Below, piece after piece: positions 53,092 through 64,000 of a DNA stretch of 64,000 nt. The stretch's first letter is position 1. Each line of letters begins with the position of its first letter. Source of the DNA: Aphis gossypii (taxonomy: Eukaryota; Arthropoda; Insecta; Hemiptera; Aphididae); NCBI RefSeq assembly GCF_020184175.1, contig NC_065530.1, positions 22,979,260-23,043,259 on the forward strand. The letters are read 5' to 3'. The position numbers were made by a program, and so were the translations under genes. The notes beneath the pieces are model-generated. The model did not search any database, had not been told where the DNA came from, and saw only the letters and a list, made by a program, of their open reading frames with translations.

Positions 53092-53114
53092 TATATATAT
53101 ATATATATATATAT
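53092..53114. repeat. (TA)n microsatellite
   Basis: Perfect TA dinucleotide run of 23 bases in an AT-rich tract. A similar run lies at 54472-54490. Confidence 0.9.
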
Positions 53115-53931
53115 TATATTATATTTACTGTAAGCAACTCCATTATTATTTTTTTTTTTTTTATAGTAATTCTTTTTCTTTTATTCTTTTATTTATCATA
53201 AATTCTAGTATAATATTGTATCTATTATATATTTATAAATTTAAACCACTGTATTTTTTCTTCATTACATTGACATGTATTTCAATAATAACTTCTAGTA
53301 ATTTTATCATGTACGATGCAATAGAACTTAGGTCCACATAAAATAATAATAAATAAATAATACATTTATATTTTTAAGATACTTAAAATCCAATTAAAAT
53401 TATACCATTCATGTCCATTGTATCTTATAAATTTGTAATTATTTATTTGTTTATTATATAATACGATATTTGAAAATCATTTTATTCTACAGAATAATCA
53501 AAGCTTATATAAAATAGTTATCACTAATTTATAAGCCAAAACTCTTTAAAATTATGTTGAGCACTAGGTACTAGTTAGTCGCATTGAGTGGATCGACCAA
53601 ATAATTACAGCAATGGTTGCAAATGTATAATACAATTTGCTGAATAAAGAATTGTAACCGTGGTCGTAATTCACATTACAAAGGGAATAATAATTCTCCG
53701 AAGCCTAAAGCCAACGTGAGCGGAAATGTTTGTTTTGTATGAAGTCTTTATCTCATTTTGTATATATTGTAAACAAATTGTATATATTATACATCTAATT
53801 AGAGTATATTTAATTCCAAAAGATTGAATTTTAATTTATATATATATATATATTTACATTCAGTATTTAGACGTATACAAATACAATAAATTATTATAGT
53901 TTATATAGTTTGACTATATTACTCAACTCAC

Positions 53932-53974
53932 CGATTTTCGAGAATGTTTCTTTTTTTCGATCCTTCAACGCCAT
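53932..53974 (-). other. candidate minus-strand first coding exon A
   Basis: On the minus strand an ATG opens MALKDRKKETFSKI plus one base and is followed by GTGAGT (53931-53926), giving a phase-1 intron. The frame stays open about 21 codons upstream (back to about 54037), ending at a TGA. The peptide is short, basic and polar, like the variable N-termini of genes with alternative promoters. With the candidate at 47927-47951 and the CpG island between them, this suggests a minus-strand gene whose body lies to the left. No family is recognised and chance remains possible. Confidence 0.25.
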
Positions 53975-54471
53975 TGAACTTACGGTTTCATTGAAACTGT
54001 ATTCGTCTAATTTAAAAATCGAATCAATCTCGGTGTATCATCCCACACTCCTTATCCATGACAAAATAAAGATGGTCGCTCAGTTATAATATTGCATTCA
54101 ACGTTGAATACAGTACCGTTCATTTATGTTGTATATGTTACATTTTATACGTCATCATATAATTTTTATCACTGTAAATTCTGTAAAGTGAGTAATTCTT
54201 GGTCAAATAATATGCAACTTTTATTTTTGAGATTTTCCATTTGTTTTATGTTGTTATTAAATCTTTGAAAGTTCAAAAACTATATGTTTTTACTTACGTC
54301 CTTTATTCTTATATTCCTTTATTATATCAATTATAATTGAAAACCAAAAGTTTTCCAAATCACATAAATAATTATAAAAAAATTAAGTATTCATAATAAT
54401 ATCATACACTGAGTAAATATTTAATCGTTAAAAATCAAATCTAGTGAGCCATACTTGGGTGGTTATTTATT

Positions 54472-54545
54472 TATATATATATATATATATTTTTTATTGA
54501 CGAAACAAAACGGACATCGGCTGCTATGGCCATTAGACGCAACAA
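54472..54545 (-). mobile_element. LINE-like 3' tail fragment (minus strand)
   Basis: Read on the minus strand, a GC-richer stretch containing CTAATGGCCATAGCAGCC and CCGTTTTGTTTCGTCAATAAA runs into a simple TA/AAAT tail. It resembles the 3' ends of aphid non-LTR retrotransposons as I remember them: a short unique sequence, an AATAAA-like tail and a microsatellite. The sequence at higher coordinates shows no reverse transcriptase, so only the tail would remain. Confidence 0.3.
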
Positions 54546-54559
54546 TACATTACATAATA

Positions 54560-57500
54560 TACAATATATTACATTAATGAATATATAGATTAAATTACAG
54601 AATATTTATATTGTTGTTGTAGAATTCAAAGGTAAAAGTTACTCGACTATTGTTATTATTACGGTCATCTTCTTTGTTATGTGCAAAATTTATATATTGA
54701 ATCATAATATCGAATTGTTGAGAATTTACTGTTTGAATAGTTAAATATTTATTTTACTTTTAATTTAATTCAATAAATTCTATACCAAGATATATTTATA
54801 ACAGTAAATATAATCTAATAGTTAAGTTCAAAAGAAAACTAACTGTAAAAATGTACAATAAAATTATTATTTTACCAACTTTGAGCTAAATAGAATCTCT
54901 AGAAATTAATTATGGTAAAGAACTTTTTAGGATTTTTTACTTATTAAGTTAATTTATATAATATTACAGACTTAATCCTTATGTTATATTATATAAATTT
55001 AAATAAACTTGAACAATTTACACAATTTTATAGGTACTCTTATTTGAAAGTTATAGATAAGATATAACAAAATATAATTTTCAGTTAAGACAATAAAAGC
55101 TCAACGAAATGTTAGAAGTTTGAACATATTATATGTACTTTGCATATATTATTCTGTAATTTTTAAAACATAAACCCTGAAGTTAACATGATATTCCTTT
55201 TTACTCAATTGTAGTACAAAGAATCTTCAACTTTGCATCGTGGTATTTCAAGGTTTTTAAAAATTGTCAACGTAGATACATAGTACCACGCATTACGAAC
55301 TTTACTATACTCGTCTAAACATGCATATAAAATATTATAGTACATATTATTATACTTTTTCATATTTTTTAGTAAGGTTTAAGAATAAAAAAAAAAAAAC
55401 TTAAATAATAATAACCATATCTCGGATTTTAGATGATAAAAACATAAAATAATGATTCAATTATTTAAATTTAAAAGTTAAAATATTTACATACATACAT
55501 ACATAATATTATTATTAACTGTTTATCTATAGCTATAGTATAATAATAATATTATATGATATTTGTTTGACGGAAGTTTCACAAAAACGTATATTTTTCT
55601 TTAGTTTATATTATTAGGTATTGTACACAAATAATATTGTTTGAATTGATTGTAATAATGACATAATATTACAAAATATGTAAACTATAATCGTTGGCGT
55701 CCCGTTGTCAGTAAGCCTGGGAATTAATGTAGGTTTATTTTTATAACGTTATTTTTATTTTATTAGTCATTATCCAATGTGCCATTTTTCACGGTTGATA
55801 ATTTCTTATTTTATACAACGTAACAATCACATTTCAAACATTAATTCATATAAAAAAACAGTTTTGAAATAAACATGTTAATAAAAATATATATAGTTAT
55901 GCTTGAATAAAAAATTATTTGAGTTAAAATATTTTAGTTTATTTCGATGCAATAAAATAATCGAAAAGTTTTTCCTCGTTAATGTAATCGTGTAATTCAA
56001 ACGACCCTGCGTTTATATTTCCTACTTTTATGCTTATTTCTGACATAATTTTTAAAGTTTTTTTTACTTTTCCCCACTTTGGTCACAATAATTGCAATGG
56101 AATAATATTTGTTTGCTTACTTATTCCATTCTAACAAATCCTCTAAATAAACTATACGGTGATATTAATGTAAATACCGAGACAAAACATTGGATTGTAT
56201 TGTTCTTTTTTTGCGTTTACGAGCATATACTACAATATAATAATTCCAATATTATTTTCTATTAACATTGTTATATATTTAAAAATAACGCATTATATAA
56301 TATACTGATGAAATGTGCTACAAAAGGTGTGATAACGTATTTGTTTGGCTGCAATTTTAACAAAATTTATGTTTAACTAATGGTGTGAATTAATAGCTTA
56401 ATTAGCATAGTATACTTATGATCACTTCAAACGTATTAGTACATCTATAACATAGTCAGAAAAAGTGTTCATAGACATTGAAAAAATAAATTAAATCACA
56501 AAGTCAATTTAATTAATTATTTTTATTCATTCAATATTCGTAACAATTGATATACAATTATTTAAAACTATGTACGAATTCCGAACAACCATGAATTATA
56601 TTACAGTTAGTCCCCATTAATTAAATTATATCCATGCACCCTACAATTATTATATTAATCCCTATATTCAGTCAAATGACAGTTAATTTATTACAATGTG
56701 CATTTATACACCTTGTTCATATTTTTTCAGACAACCCGATAATAATTGAATCATTTAAACCATTACCGTCGTTAATTATCAAGAGTCCATTATTGTCGGC
56801 TGATTATATTAAAATTAAACAGTCATTACAGCTCCGACGGAAGAATATTATTATTAAAATTATTACTTTTTAATAAGAGGTCAATTGAGTTAATACTTAA
56901 AAATACCAATTATATGACAATGAAAATAAAAGAGCATTGCATGGTGCGTGGATAAACTTTAGTACTTATGTTTTATAATAATAATAATAATATAATATCT
57001 TTCATAAAACAAACTTTCAGTTCTCAGTTCTCAATTTCGGTGAAGGAATAATGTTAAGCTGAGATGGAGAAAGAAAAGAGGGACGATACGGCAAAACTTC
57101 AGAACAGATGTTGTTGTTATTAAAAGTTGCACGTGAACAACGACAATCGCGCTGATAAATTTATTCTCCTGACAATACTGCATTCGTTCAAATCCTTCCA
57201 TGGCCTTTTTAATGTCGTTTTTTATTTTAAAGGGCAAACAGTTAAAATATTTGTCAAAACTAAAAAAAAATACATTGTAATAACTCAATCAATTGAATTA
57301 AAAAAAAAAAAACCAACACAACAATATAACAATAATTTCAGTATATTATTTCAAAGTTAAAAAAATTACCTATTATTTTTTTACACACAATTATTGAAAA
57401 TATTTTGTTTTTTTAATCAATTGCATTTTTAATAACCCTAACGATCTCACAATGAAAACTTTGTTACGAAAAACGATTTATAATATACGATATTACATTA

Positions 57501-59030
57501 TGGATTGTTTTATGAAATATTATAGTTTGATACCTATATAATATAAAATGATCATATTACTCGTCTTTTCAACACATATAATATATATCTACATATATAT
57601 TATATATATATATACGCATTATTCTCGTACTTATTGAACATGCCATAACCACACTGCACTACAACAGGCTATAATATATCATCCATACACTTTGCATTAA
57701 CATTAAACTTGCTTAAAAATTGACACAGAAGATGAATATGATATATTTGCGCTATACATACATTTCCTGATAATAAAGCACCTATATAATATAAATAATA
57801 ATAATATAATATAATATAATTTTATTATAAATTCTAATTACACACTTTGGTTGTCAATAACCTGTTTGTTAATAGGCATGGCTAAGTTATCTAATTGTGT
57901 TACATATTATGTTAAATTATTTAGGTAATATAGTAATATTGACATAATTTTGTTATTGCTTTTAAATATTTGGATTTTTTATTTTTACTAGCAGTGACGT
58001 TTACCATCGCAAAAAAAAAATATATTAATTGTTTTTTAATTGTAAAAAACTATTACATCACTCAACTTTATTTCTATGGATTATTACTGAGTACATTTCA
58101 TTTTCATAATTATATTAAATAATTAACCATTTTATTATATAAAATAGATACAAATAACGAATTGATTCACAAAATTAATAATAAGGAGATCGATAAATAC
58201 AATAAAATTATATACAGGTTTCTCCAAAGTCCAAAAAACTTAATTTAATTTATTTTGTCATATTTAAATTATTTTATTCATTTAAAAATATGAAGGGTTT
58301 AGAATCCAATAATTAATACAAAAAAATTATTATATTTTATTACTTAGGTAGTATAATAGATTTCTAGCAGCTTAAAAAAAACACTTTATAGTGAGAGGAA
58401 ATTTGTTGGTTTTATTAATATTATGATAAATTTAATCATTTTGTTGATAGAGTTAGACCACAAGAGATACAGCTTAAAACTTTTAAGATAGAATTGGGTT
58501 ACCCAAAAGCTCGTAAAAAGATTTTATCGACATACGTATAGAAGTTGAAAATGTTCAAATCCCTCTTGTGTTAAGTCATAAAGCAAACTGATTAATCTAC
58601 TCTTGGGTGAGCTTTTAGTAAGCATGGAAGATTTTAAAGACATTTTTTTTAGTATCGTTGAGTGCTAAGAAGAAAAGAAAAACATTCCCTTAGCTTTTAT
58701 AGTTATATATATATACTGCAATTCAAATTAAAAACTTGTTAATGGTATTACTGACAATTCCTTACTCAAAGAAAAACATTATAACAAATCAAAACCAACT
58801 TTAAAAAATAAACTAATAAAAATACAGTAAAAAATAAAGTATCTATTGTAACATTATTAACTTAAGTTTATATAGCGTTCTTTTTAAGACTAATTTATTG
58901 AAGGCGATTATTAATGATTTTAAATTTTAATTACATTATTTTACTTTTTTTATCTATTATTTTATTCGATAACAAAATAAATAGTTAAAAATAAATGCAC
59001 TTAATGATAATCATCACATCAATTACTTTA
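54560..59030. other. AT-rich spacer, no gene recognised
   Basis: AT-rich with a CATA tandem near 55489-55504 and AATAT-type repeats near 57783-57823. Overlapping open frames at 57031-57360 on both strands match nothing known. Confidence 0.5.
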
Positions 59031-59039
59031 TAAATTTCT

Positions 59040-59280
59040 TGGACAGATATTTTAACTTTAAAATTCTGAACAGAATGCTAAATGTTTTGATTTTACAGTA
59101 ATGTGTGTTTTTCCTTATGTCTATAAACACCATAAAATTCTCAAAATAATATTTCAACTTGAAAACTGAATACCAGGTTTCTTATAGTTTGTTATTATTG
59201 GAGTTTAAAAAAAAATCAAAAATCGTCGCAATTAATTTTATTAAAATTATTTTATAGTTAAAAATTTATAAAAACTATGA
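59040..59280 (+). repeat. dispersed repeat, copy upstream of cuticle gene
   Basis: Contains AATACCAGGTTTCTTATAG and, after a short gap, a GAGTTTAAAAAAAAATCAAAAAT block. Both reappear in the same order and orientation near 61409-61460 (AATACCACGTTTCTTATAA and CAGTTTGAAAAAAAAATC). The part before (CTATAAACACC..AAATTCTCAAAA) also resembles 61365-61400. It bounds the cuticle-gene promoter on its upstream side. Confidence 0.55.
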
Positions 59281-59383
59281 ATTTATTCACAAAAAGATTA
59301 AAATCAATTTAAGTATTTTATTGAACTTGATCTATATTTTAACTGTTTAATCACTATGTAATATTAATGAAAATTGTTTCACA

Positions 59384-59395
59384 GGCGTCAACGCC
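59384..59395. promoter_or_regulatory. GC-rich inverted repeat upstream of cuticle gene
   Basis: GGCGT-CA-ACGCC is a perfect 5-bp inverted repeat with a 2-base spacer, 103-114 bases before the TATA box and only 2 bases from the Grainyhead-type palindrome. Its symmetry and GC richness suggest a dimeric factor site. The factor is not identified. Confidence 0.3.
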
Positions 59396-59397
59396 CC

Positions 59398-59407
59398 AAA
59401 CCGGTTT
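59398..59407. promoter_or_regulatory. Grainyhead-type site AAACCGGTTT
   Basis: A perfect 10-base palindrome containing AACCGGTT, the well-described consensus of Grainyhead/CP2 factors, which control epidermal differentiation and cuticle genes in insects. It lies about 90 bases before the TATA box of the cuticular protein gene. The match is seen in the sequence; use by Grainyhead is inferred from the motif and the kind of gene. Confidence 0.5.
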
Positions 59408-59497
59408 ATGTTCGATAATACAAAATAGTAACTGCTTGTAAAAATTTAACGTATGATGAAGTATACATTTGGAAGGGAAACTTTGATACAATTTTAG

Positions 59498-59505
59498 TAT
59501 AAATA
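59498..59505 (+). promoter_or_regulatory. TATA box and start of the cuticle gene
   Basis: TATAAATA at 59498-59505. An initiator-like TCAC (59527-59530, A at 59529) lies 31 bases after the first T of the box, the usual distance, giving a 5' leader of about 62 bases. A second possible start is the ACAGTC near 59546-59551. A strong TATA promoter fits a gene switched on in bursts during the moult. Confidence 0.7.
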
Positions 59506-59590
59506 CCACGTCTCTAGCTTCTTTAATCACCAATTATTCTCTATACACAGTCGTCGAATAATTTGACACAAAACCTATAACAACACTAAA

Positions 59591-60160
59591 ATGGCCGCTA
59601 AGGTAAGTCAAAATAATGTGAAATTAAACACATTTTAAACGATAATAAAAAAAACTATTTGAAGCAGTGATAATAATTTTTTTTTTAAATGTAATTTTTT
59701 ACAGTTCATCATCTTCGCCGCTTGCGTGGCTACCGCTCTCGCCCAATACTCCACCCCGGCTTACAAACCAGCTTACTCTGCACCCGCTTACTCCGCACCA
59801 AAGGCCTACGCCCCAGAGCCCACATACGCACCAACACCCTACAACTTCGAATACAGCGTAAACGACCCACACACCTACGATGTGCACAGCCAATCCGAAT
59901 ACAGCGACGGAAACGGTTACGTCAAAGGTACCTACAGCCTCGTCGAAGCCGACGGATCCATCCGTACCGTCGAATACACCGCTGACGACTACAACGGTTT
60001 CAACGCCGTCGTCAAGAACGAAGGTGGATACAAAGCTCCATCATACTCCGCACCAGCCTACAAGCCAGCTTACTCCGCCCCAGCATACTCTGCACCAGCT
60101 TACTCCGCACCAGCATACTCAGCACCGGCCTACAAACCAGCTTACAAACCAGCATACTAA
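59591..60160 (+). CDS. RR-2 cuticular protein (two exons)
   Basis: A structural protein of the exoskeleton, secreted by epidermal cells, that binds chitin. The coding parts are 59591-59602 (MAAK) and 59705-60160, joined in phase 0, giving 155 residues. Residues 1-17 form a signal peptide (FIIFAACVATALA core, cleavage before Q18). Residues about 50-112 are the extended Rebers-Riddiford consensus of type RR-2 (chitin_bind_4): PYNFEYSVND, then GYVKGTYSLVEADGSIRTVEYTAD and NGFNAVV. It is flanked by AYSAP and AYKP repeats at 18-39 and 115-155. RR-2 proteins are typical of hard cuticle. The intron within the signal peptide is usual for insect cuticle genes. Codons mostly end in C, unlike the AT-rich surroundings, which suggests high expression. 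Orthology to a named aphid cuticle protein was not resolved. Confidence 0.97.
59603..59704 (+). other. intron of the cuticular protein gene
   Basis: 102 bases with donor AAG|GTAAGT and a pyrimidine-rich acceptor ending TTTTTTACAG. It is AT-rich like the flanks, in contrast to the C-rich exons. Splicing restores an ATG and signal-peptide start for the downstream frame, which has no good ATG of its own. Confidence 0.95.
60056..60157 (+). repeat. tandem AYSAP/AYKP coding repeats
   Basis: Residues 122-155 are built of 15-base units encoding AYSAP (five copies of the core) with AYKP units at the start and end. Unit sequences are nearly identical at DNA level, differing mainly at third positions, so copy number probably changes by slippage or unequal crossing-over. 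The repeat matches one at residues 23-36. Confidence 0.85.
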
Positions 60161-60303
60161 TTTATTTAGTCGTGTTTAAACCAACTCTCTTCTTCACCTT
60201 TTTTCTTTGTGCCATCGCGATCATATTGAACCGTGGTTTCAAACTCATACCATGTCGTATTAATATGAAAATTAGTTGATACGACTTATGTATTTATTCT
60301 GTA

Positions 60304-60309
60304 AATAAA
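60304..60309 (+). terminator. polyadenylation signal AATAAA
   Basis: AATAAA lies 144 bases after the stop codon, followed by a GT/T-rich element (about 60336-60352). This predicts mRNA cleavage near 60320-60335 and a 3' untranslated region of about 170 bases. Confidence 0.75.
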
Positions 60310-60359
60310 TATAACGATGTATATTTATTGAACATTTCTGTTTTTGTTTTGTTATCTTA

Positions 60360-61120
60360 CCCCTCCCTCGAGTCCTACTAGTATACGAACTCAATGTTTA
60401 AAAAACACGTAATTGTTTATAGTCAAATATATTTTATAATATATTTTTGCATGATAAATCACTTTTCGAAGAGAAACGTGCAATTTAAACTTAGAAATTC
60501 AAATGACGATAAATTTGGTGATTGTAGTTCTCTCAAGGTAATTCAAGAAAGATTTAGTGTAAAGCTTTGATGTTTTTCTATATGTACACTATTATAATAT
60601 CTATTTATTATGAACCATTAATAATAATTAGGCTATTTTAAAGTTATTTGTACCATACAAAAAGAACCATGTGAATATGTGATTGAATATTGGTAAACAC
60701 GTAATCATCAGTACAAAATAACGAGATATCGTATTATTTTTTATTCTGAATATTTATTATTAATTGTTTATCTTCACTATTAATATTACATTCTTGCTAT
60801 TATAAATATACGTAAATACTATGAAAAGATACAAATAAAATATATTACTTACAATTATTGCTTGTTACATAAATAAGCACTTATTTTTACTAGTATACAT
60901 TTTATTGAATTTTCTTTTATCAATGTTTTAATTTAATTTATCTTAACTTAATTATTATATTTATTCAAAATGTATATGTATATAATAAGAACCCATCTCA
61001 CTATTCTATATTATATTTATATAGCCATATCTTAAGTACATATTATTATTTGTATATAATAAATTAAAATTTTACAAAATGTATACACTATAAATAGGCA
61101 AAATAATGCTTTTATCTAAT
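60360..61120. other. AT-rich spacer downstream of the cuticle gene
   Basis: No second cuticle gene or other exon recognised. A TATAAATAG at 61089-61097 has an initiator-like TCAGG 37 bases on, a little too far, and no coding sequence follows. Confidence 0.5.
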
Positions 61121-61129
61121 ACTTCAGGG

Positions 61130-61790
61130 GTAGCAACCTATGCTTGGTGCATTATATAGGTCAAAAGTAAGAAGTTTCTAGCAGTTCCTAAAATAATTGG
61201 GAAAATCCACAAAAAAAGTGACGAGAAAACGGAATTATTACGCAGAACCAGTTTTTGACAAAATTGATATTTTTGTTTAGTTGTAACTTGTAACTCAAAA
61301 AAAAATATTATGACTTCTTTGAGCTATATTTTATAGACAACTGAAATTTTGGTTTTTCTTAGTATTTTTCAAATGTCGATAGAAAAATTTTAAACTTGAA
61401 CACTAAATACCACGTTTCTTATAAATTGTTATAACTGCAGTTTGAAAAAAAAATCAAAAATTATTAGTCACAATTATTTTTTATATGCCTTTGAATTTTA
61501 AATTTTTACAAAATTGCGTAACGATAACGATTTCTTCTCAATTTTTTTTAAAATATATATGTTATTATTCAATAATTATAAGTGTCATAGATAATTTAAA
61601 CCTGCAACAATTATTTAGATTGGAATTTTCTTTAAAATAGATCACTTATTTTAAGGCTATTTATAGGTATTTGAAACATTCATTTTTTGTTTATTTTTTT
61701 TTTTATAAATGCCGATAAAATATTTTGGAAAAGTCAAAAAACTTGTTCATTTAATACAAAGTTCCTCATTAATTATATATTATCACTTTT
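61130..61790 (+). repeat. dispersed repeat, downstream copy
   Basis: A longer copy of the family seen at 59040-59280. It includes GTTTAGTTGTAACTTGTAAC, the run CAAATGTCGATAGAAAAATT and an AATACCACGTTTCTTATAA block. A related internal unit recurs near 61705-61765 (AAATGCCGATAAAATATTTT then TTTAATACAAAGTTCCTCA), so the element has internal repetition. It resembles abundant aphid interspersed repeats, though I cannot give the class. Confidence 0.5.
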
Positions 61791-61799
61791 ATAGTGATT

Positions 61800-64000
61800 C
61801 AAAAATTTTAAAAATACATAGGAACAATTTTTTTTTAGGTTTTGAAGTTTAAGAATAAATCATGTATGAATATTTGCAAATTGTTTTGTAATTAAAAATG
61901 TATATGTAAAAAATGTTGTATAAGTAGCTATGAATTGAAAACTTAATTCAAGAGTTTCTATAAGTTAAATCGTAATACTATGATCAATATTTATCAAACT
62001 TATGACAAAAAATATATATTTTAATTACATTTGATCATGTATTTGTATAACGCATAAACTAATACTTTTTTCTAACCAAAACGTGTAACTACCTCTGAAA
62101 ATAGCTTCTTTTTGTTATTTACTATATAAGATTGTATGAGTATTATTTCTAAAATGTTTCAATAGGAAAATAGCAATGTACATTTAAAAATAATAAAATA
62201 TTTTATACATATTTTCTATATAATTTATGCTTTATACTAAATAATTAAACAGTGAAAAAATTAATTAATTTTAATATTTTTTTATTTAGTTAATTAAATT
62301 TTTTTAATAATAATCTAAATCATCATTAGGTATAATAAAATTGTTTATTTCACATTTCTTATACATTTATATAAATCGTATAAGATAAATCATAATTTTT
62401 AATTAAAAAAAAAAATTATTTTTAATAAAAATATTAATAAATCGTAATTATTTTAATTATTTAATTTAAATTGAATAAATACTTGCATAAATCATTTTTA
62501 GTTTTTAAATTCCATTTATATTTATAGACGTAAAAGAAACAGAAATACAAAGAAAACATAATTTCTTTGATTTATGTAATTTTATTTTAATAAAATAAAA
62601 TGTTAAGTAAATGAAAAGTAGGTAAACAAATTATTAAGACATTTTTACTTGGTTTCACTAAAAATAAAAACATAATAAATGTTGCTACACGTTTTTTATT
62701 TGTTTTTATTCATAAAAATAATGAAATTTGCCAAATATTTTTTACGCTGTGATAAGTCCTATATACCTGTAGCTATTGTTTTTTATTTTAATATATTATA
62801 TTTTTATGTAAACGTTAACTATTGTTCTTTTAGATAATTTATCTGATTCACAAGAAAAATATGGTAGAAATAAAAAGTGAATTTTCGAATTTTTTTTTAA
62901 ACTGTAATTCTTACTTAAAATGTGTCAGTGACTTTTTAATTTAAACTTAATAAATTAGACTCATCATCCAACATTCTAACATAAATGAATAACAATAAAC
63001 AAGTTACATTATAAAATGCTGTTAAGTTAATTTAAGCATTTGAATTAAGCTACACAAGAATTTCAAATTGATCTTCACTTGGAATAAGTATACTTTGTAT
63101 CACGTAAGACTTTTTTTCTATAAAATCCATAACATGTATTATATAAGTATAATATTCTAAAAAAAATTTATCACATATTCAATTCGTCATAACATTATTT
63201 TAGAAATTTCATGAAATATAAAAATTACCTAAATAACTATTTTAACTTGTATATTGTATATCGAATAAAAATTCTATTTTCTGAAAACAAATCTACCAAA
63301 CTTTTAAAATTTTATTCAATTTTATTTATTATTTCACTTCAATAAAAGTTATGACTAAATAAATTATTGTTGGAACATTTTATTTTTTTATTTTGTTTCT
63401 ATTTTCCACTTGATTAATTTATGTAGACTAACATAATTCATAACATTTAGATGTAAATGAATACATTTTAAATTGATTGTAAAAAATAAAAAACAAAGCA
63501 TAGGAATTTACAATATTAATTAATATTTAAAAATTAAAATTAGATAATATACTGTTAATGACTATTAAGTAGTACAAATAGTACATGCTTGTGTATATTT
63601 AATAATTACTTTGACATATTTTTAATTTAGAAAGTGATATAGTTTTAATATAAGCGAATGTGACATACAGATTTTAAATTATAATAAGTTATGTATGACT
63701 TTTATTATATAATATTTGATCTGAACCACAAATGTAAGTAAAATTTAGACTAAAAGAAACCGCAGAAGACATACATGGCTTCTGTAAACATTTTACATAA
63801 ATCTATCTTTGGGTTAACTCGGAAATTTAAAAAATATCTAGTTAAGCTACACATTTTAAAATCATGTATTCAATTATTATTATAACAGATATAATCACTA
63901 AATAATAGTTTCGTAAATTTATGATAAAGCATAATAATAATACCAACGTGAGCAAATTCATTTAAATATTTTAAATATTTGTGATACTATTATAACTAAT
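61800..64000. other. AT-rich spacer, nothing recognised
   Basis: Very AT-rich to the window edge, with no open frame of note, no paired terminal repeats and no RNA gene recognised. Confidence 0.6.

Noticed and set aside
59667..60179. Other open frames overlapping the cuticle gene on both strands
   Set aside because: They are shadows of the repetitive, C-rich coding sequence. Only the frame with signal peptide, RR-2 domain and intron is real.
61089..61130. Second TATA box after the cuticle gene
   Set aside because: The initiator is 37 bases away instead of about 31, and no coding sequence follows; it lies at the edge of a repeat.

Overview
The window is strongly A+T-rich, eukaryotic, almost entirely non-coding DNA. 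It looks like an insect genome, most probably a hemipteran of the aphid type. The evidence is one unmistakable arthropod cuticular protein gene (Rebers-Riddiford RR-2), a short interstitial run of the insect telomere motif (CCTAA/TTAGG), very many AT and ATT microsatellites, and repeat families that resemble those I know from aphids. The species call is an inference; I could not search a database.

Only one protein-coding gene can be supported with confidence. It lies on the + strand at 59591-60160 in two exons, with a TATA box, an initiator-like start, a canonical GT-AG intron inside the signal peptide and an AATAAA signal. It encodes a 155-residue secreted, chitin-binding structural protein of the exoskeleton. 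Upstream lie a Grainyhead-type palindrome and a GC-rich inverted repeat, both credible epidermal control sites. Two copies of one dispersed repeat family lie either side of the gene.

Layout. 1-18,100 is AT-rich sequence with GC/CpG-richer blocks near 3.9-4.7, 7.4-7.7, 8.2-8.7, 12.6-12.8, 14.6-14.8 and 15.8-17.3 kb, a retrotransposon-like 3' tail (4.5 kb) and a 576-580 bp terminal-inverted-repeat element (12.83-13.41 kb). 18.1-22.1 kb holds a diverged direct duplication of about 750 bp, with copies about 2.7 kb apart, followed by a GC-richer block carrying an unrecognised 136-codon open frame. 22-47.9 kb is AT-rich with GC-richer islands, a Helitron-like 3' end (29.09 kb) and an unrecognised 100-codon frame with a signal-peptide-like start (42.97 kb). 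47.9-54.0 kb has a CpG-rich island (51.4-52.2 kb) bracketed by two minus-strand ATG-plus-donor candidates that share intron phase; these could be alternative first exons of a large minus-strand gene, but this is tentative. 54-59 kb and 60.4-64 kb are AT-rich repeats and spacer.

Most of the longer open frames elsewhere are what chance and local GC content would give, and I have not called them genes. I found no rRNA or tRNA, no CRISPR array and no convincing new gene system. The items most worth following up are the duplication, the possible alternative first exons, the inverted-repeat element and the cuticle-gene control sites.
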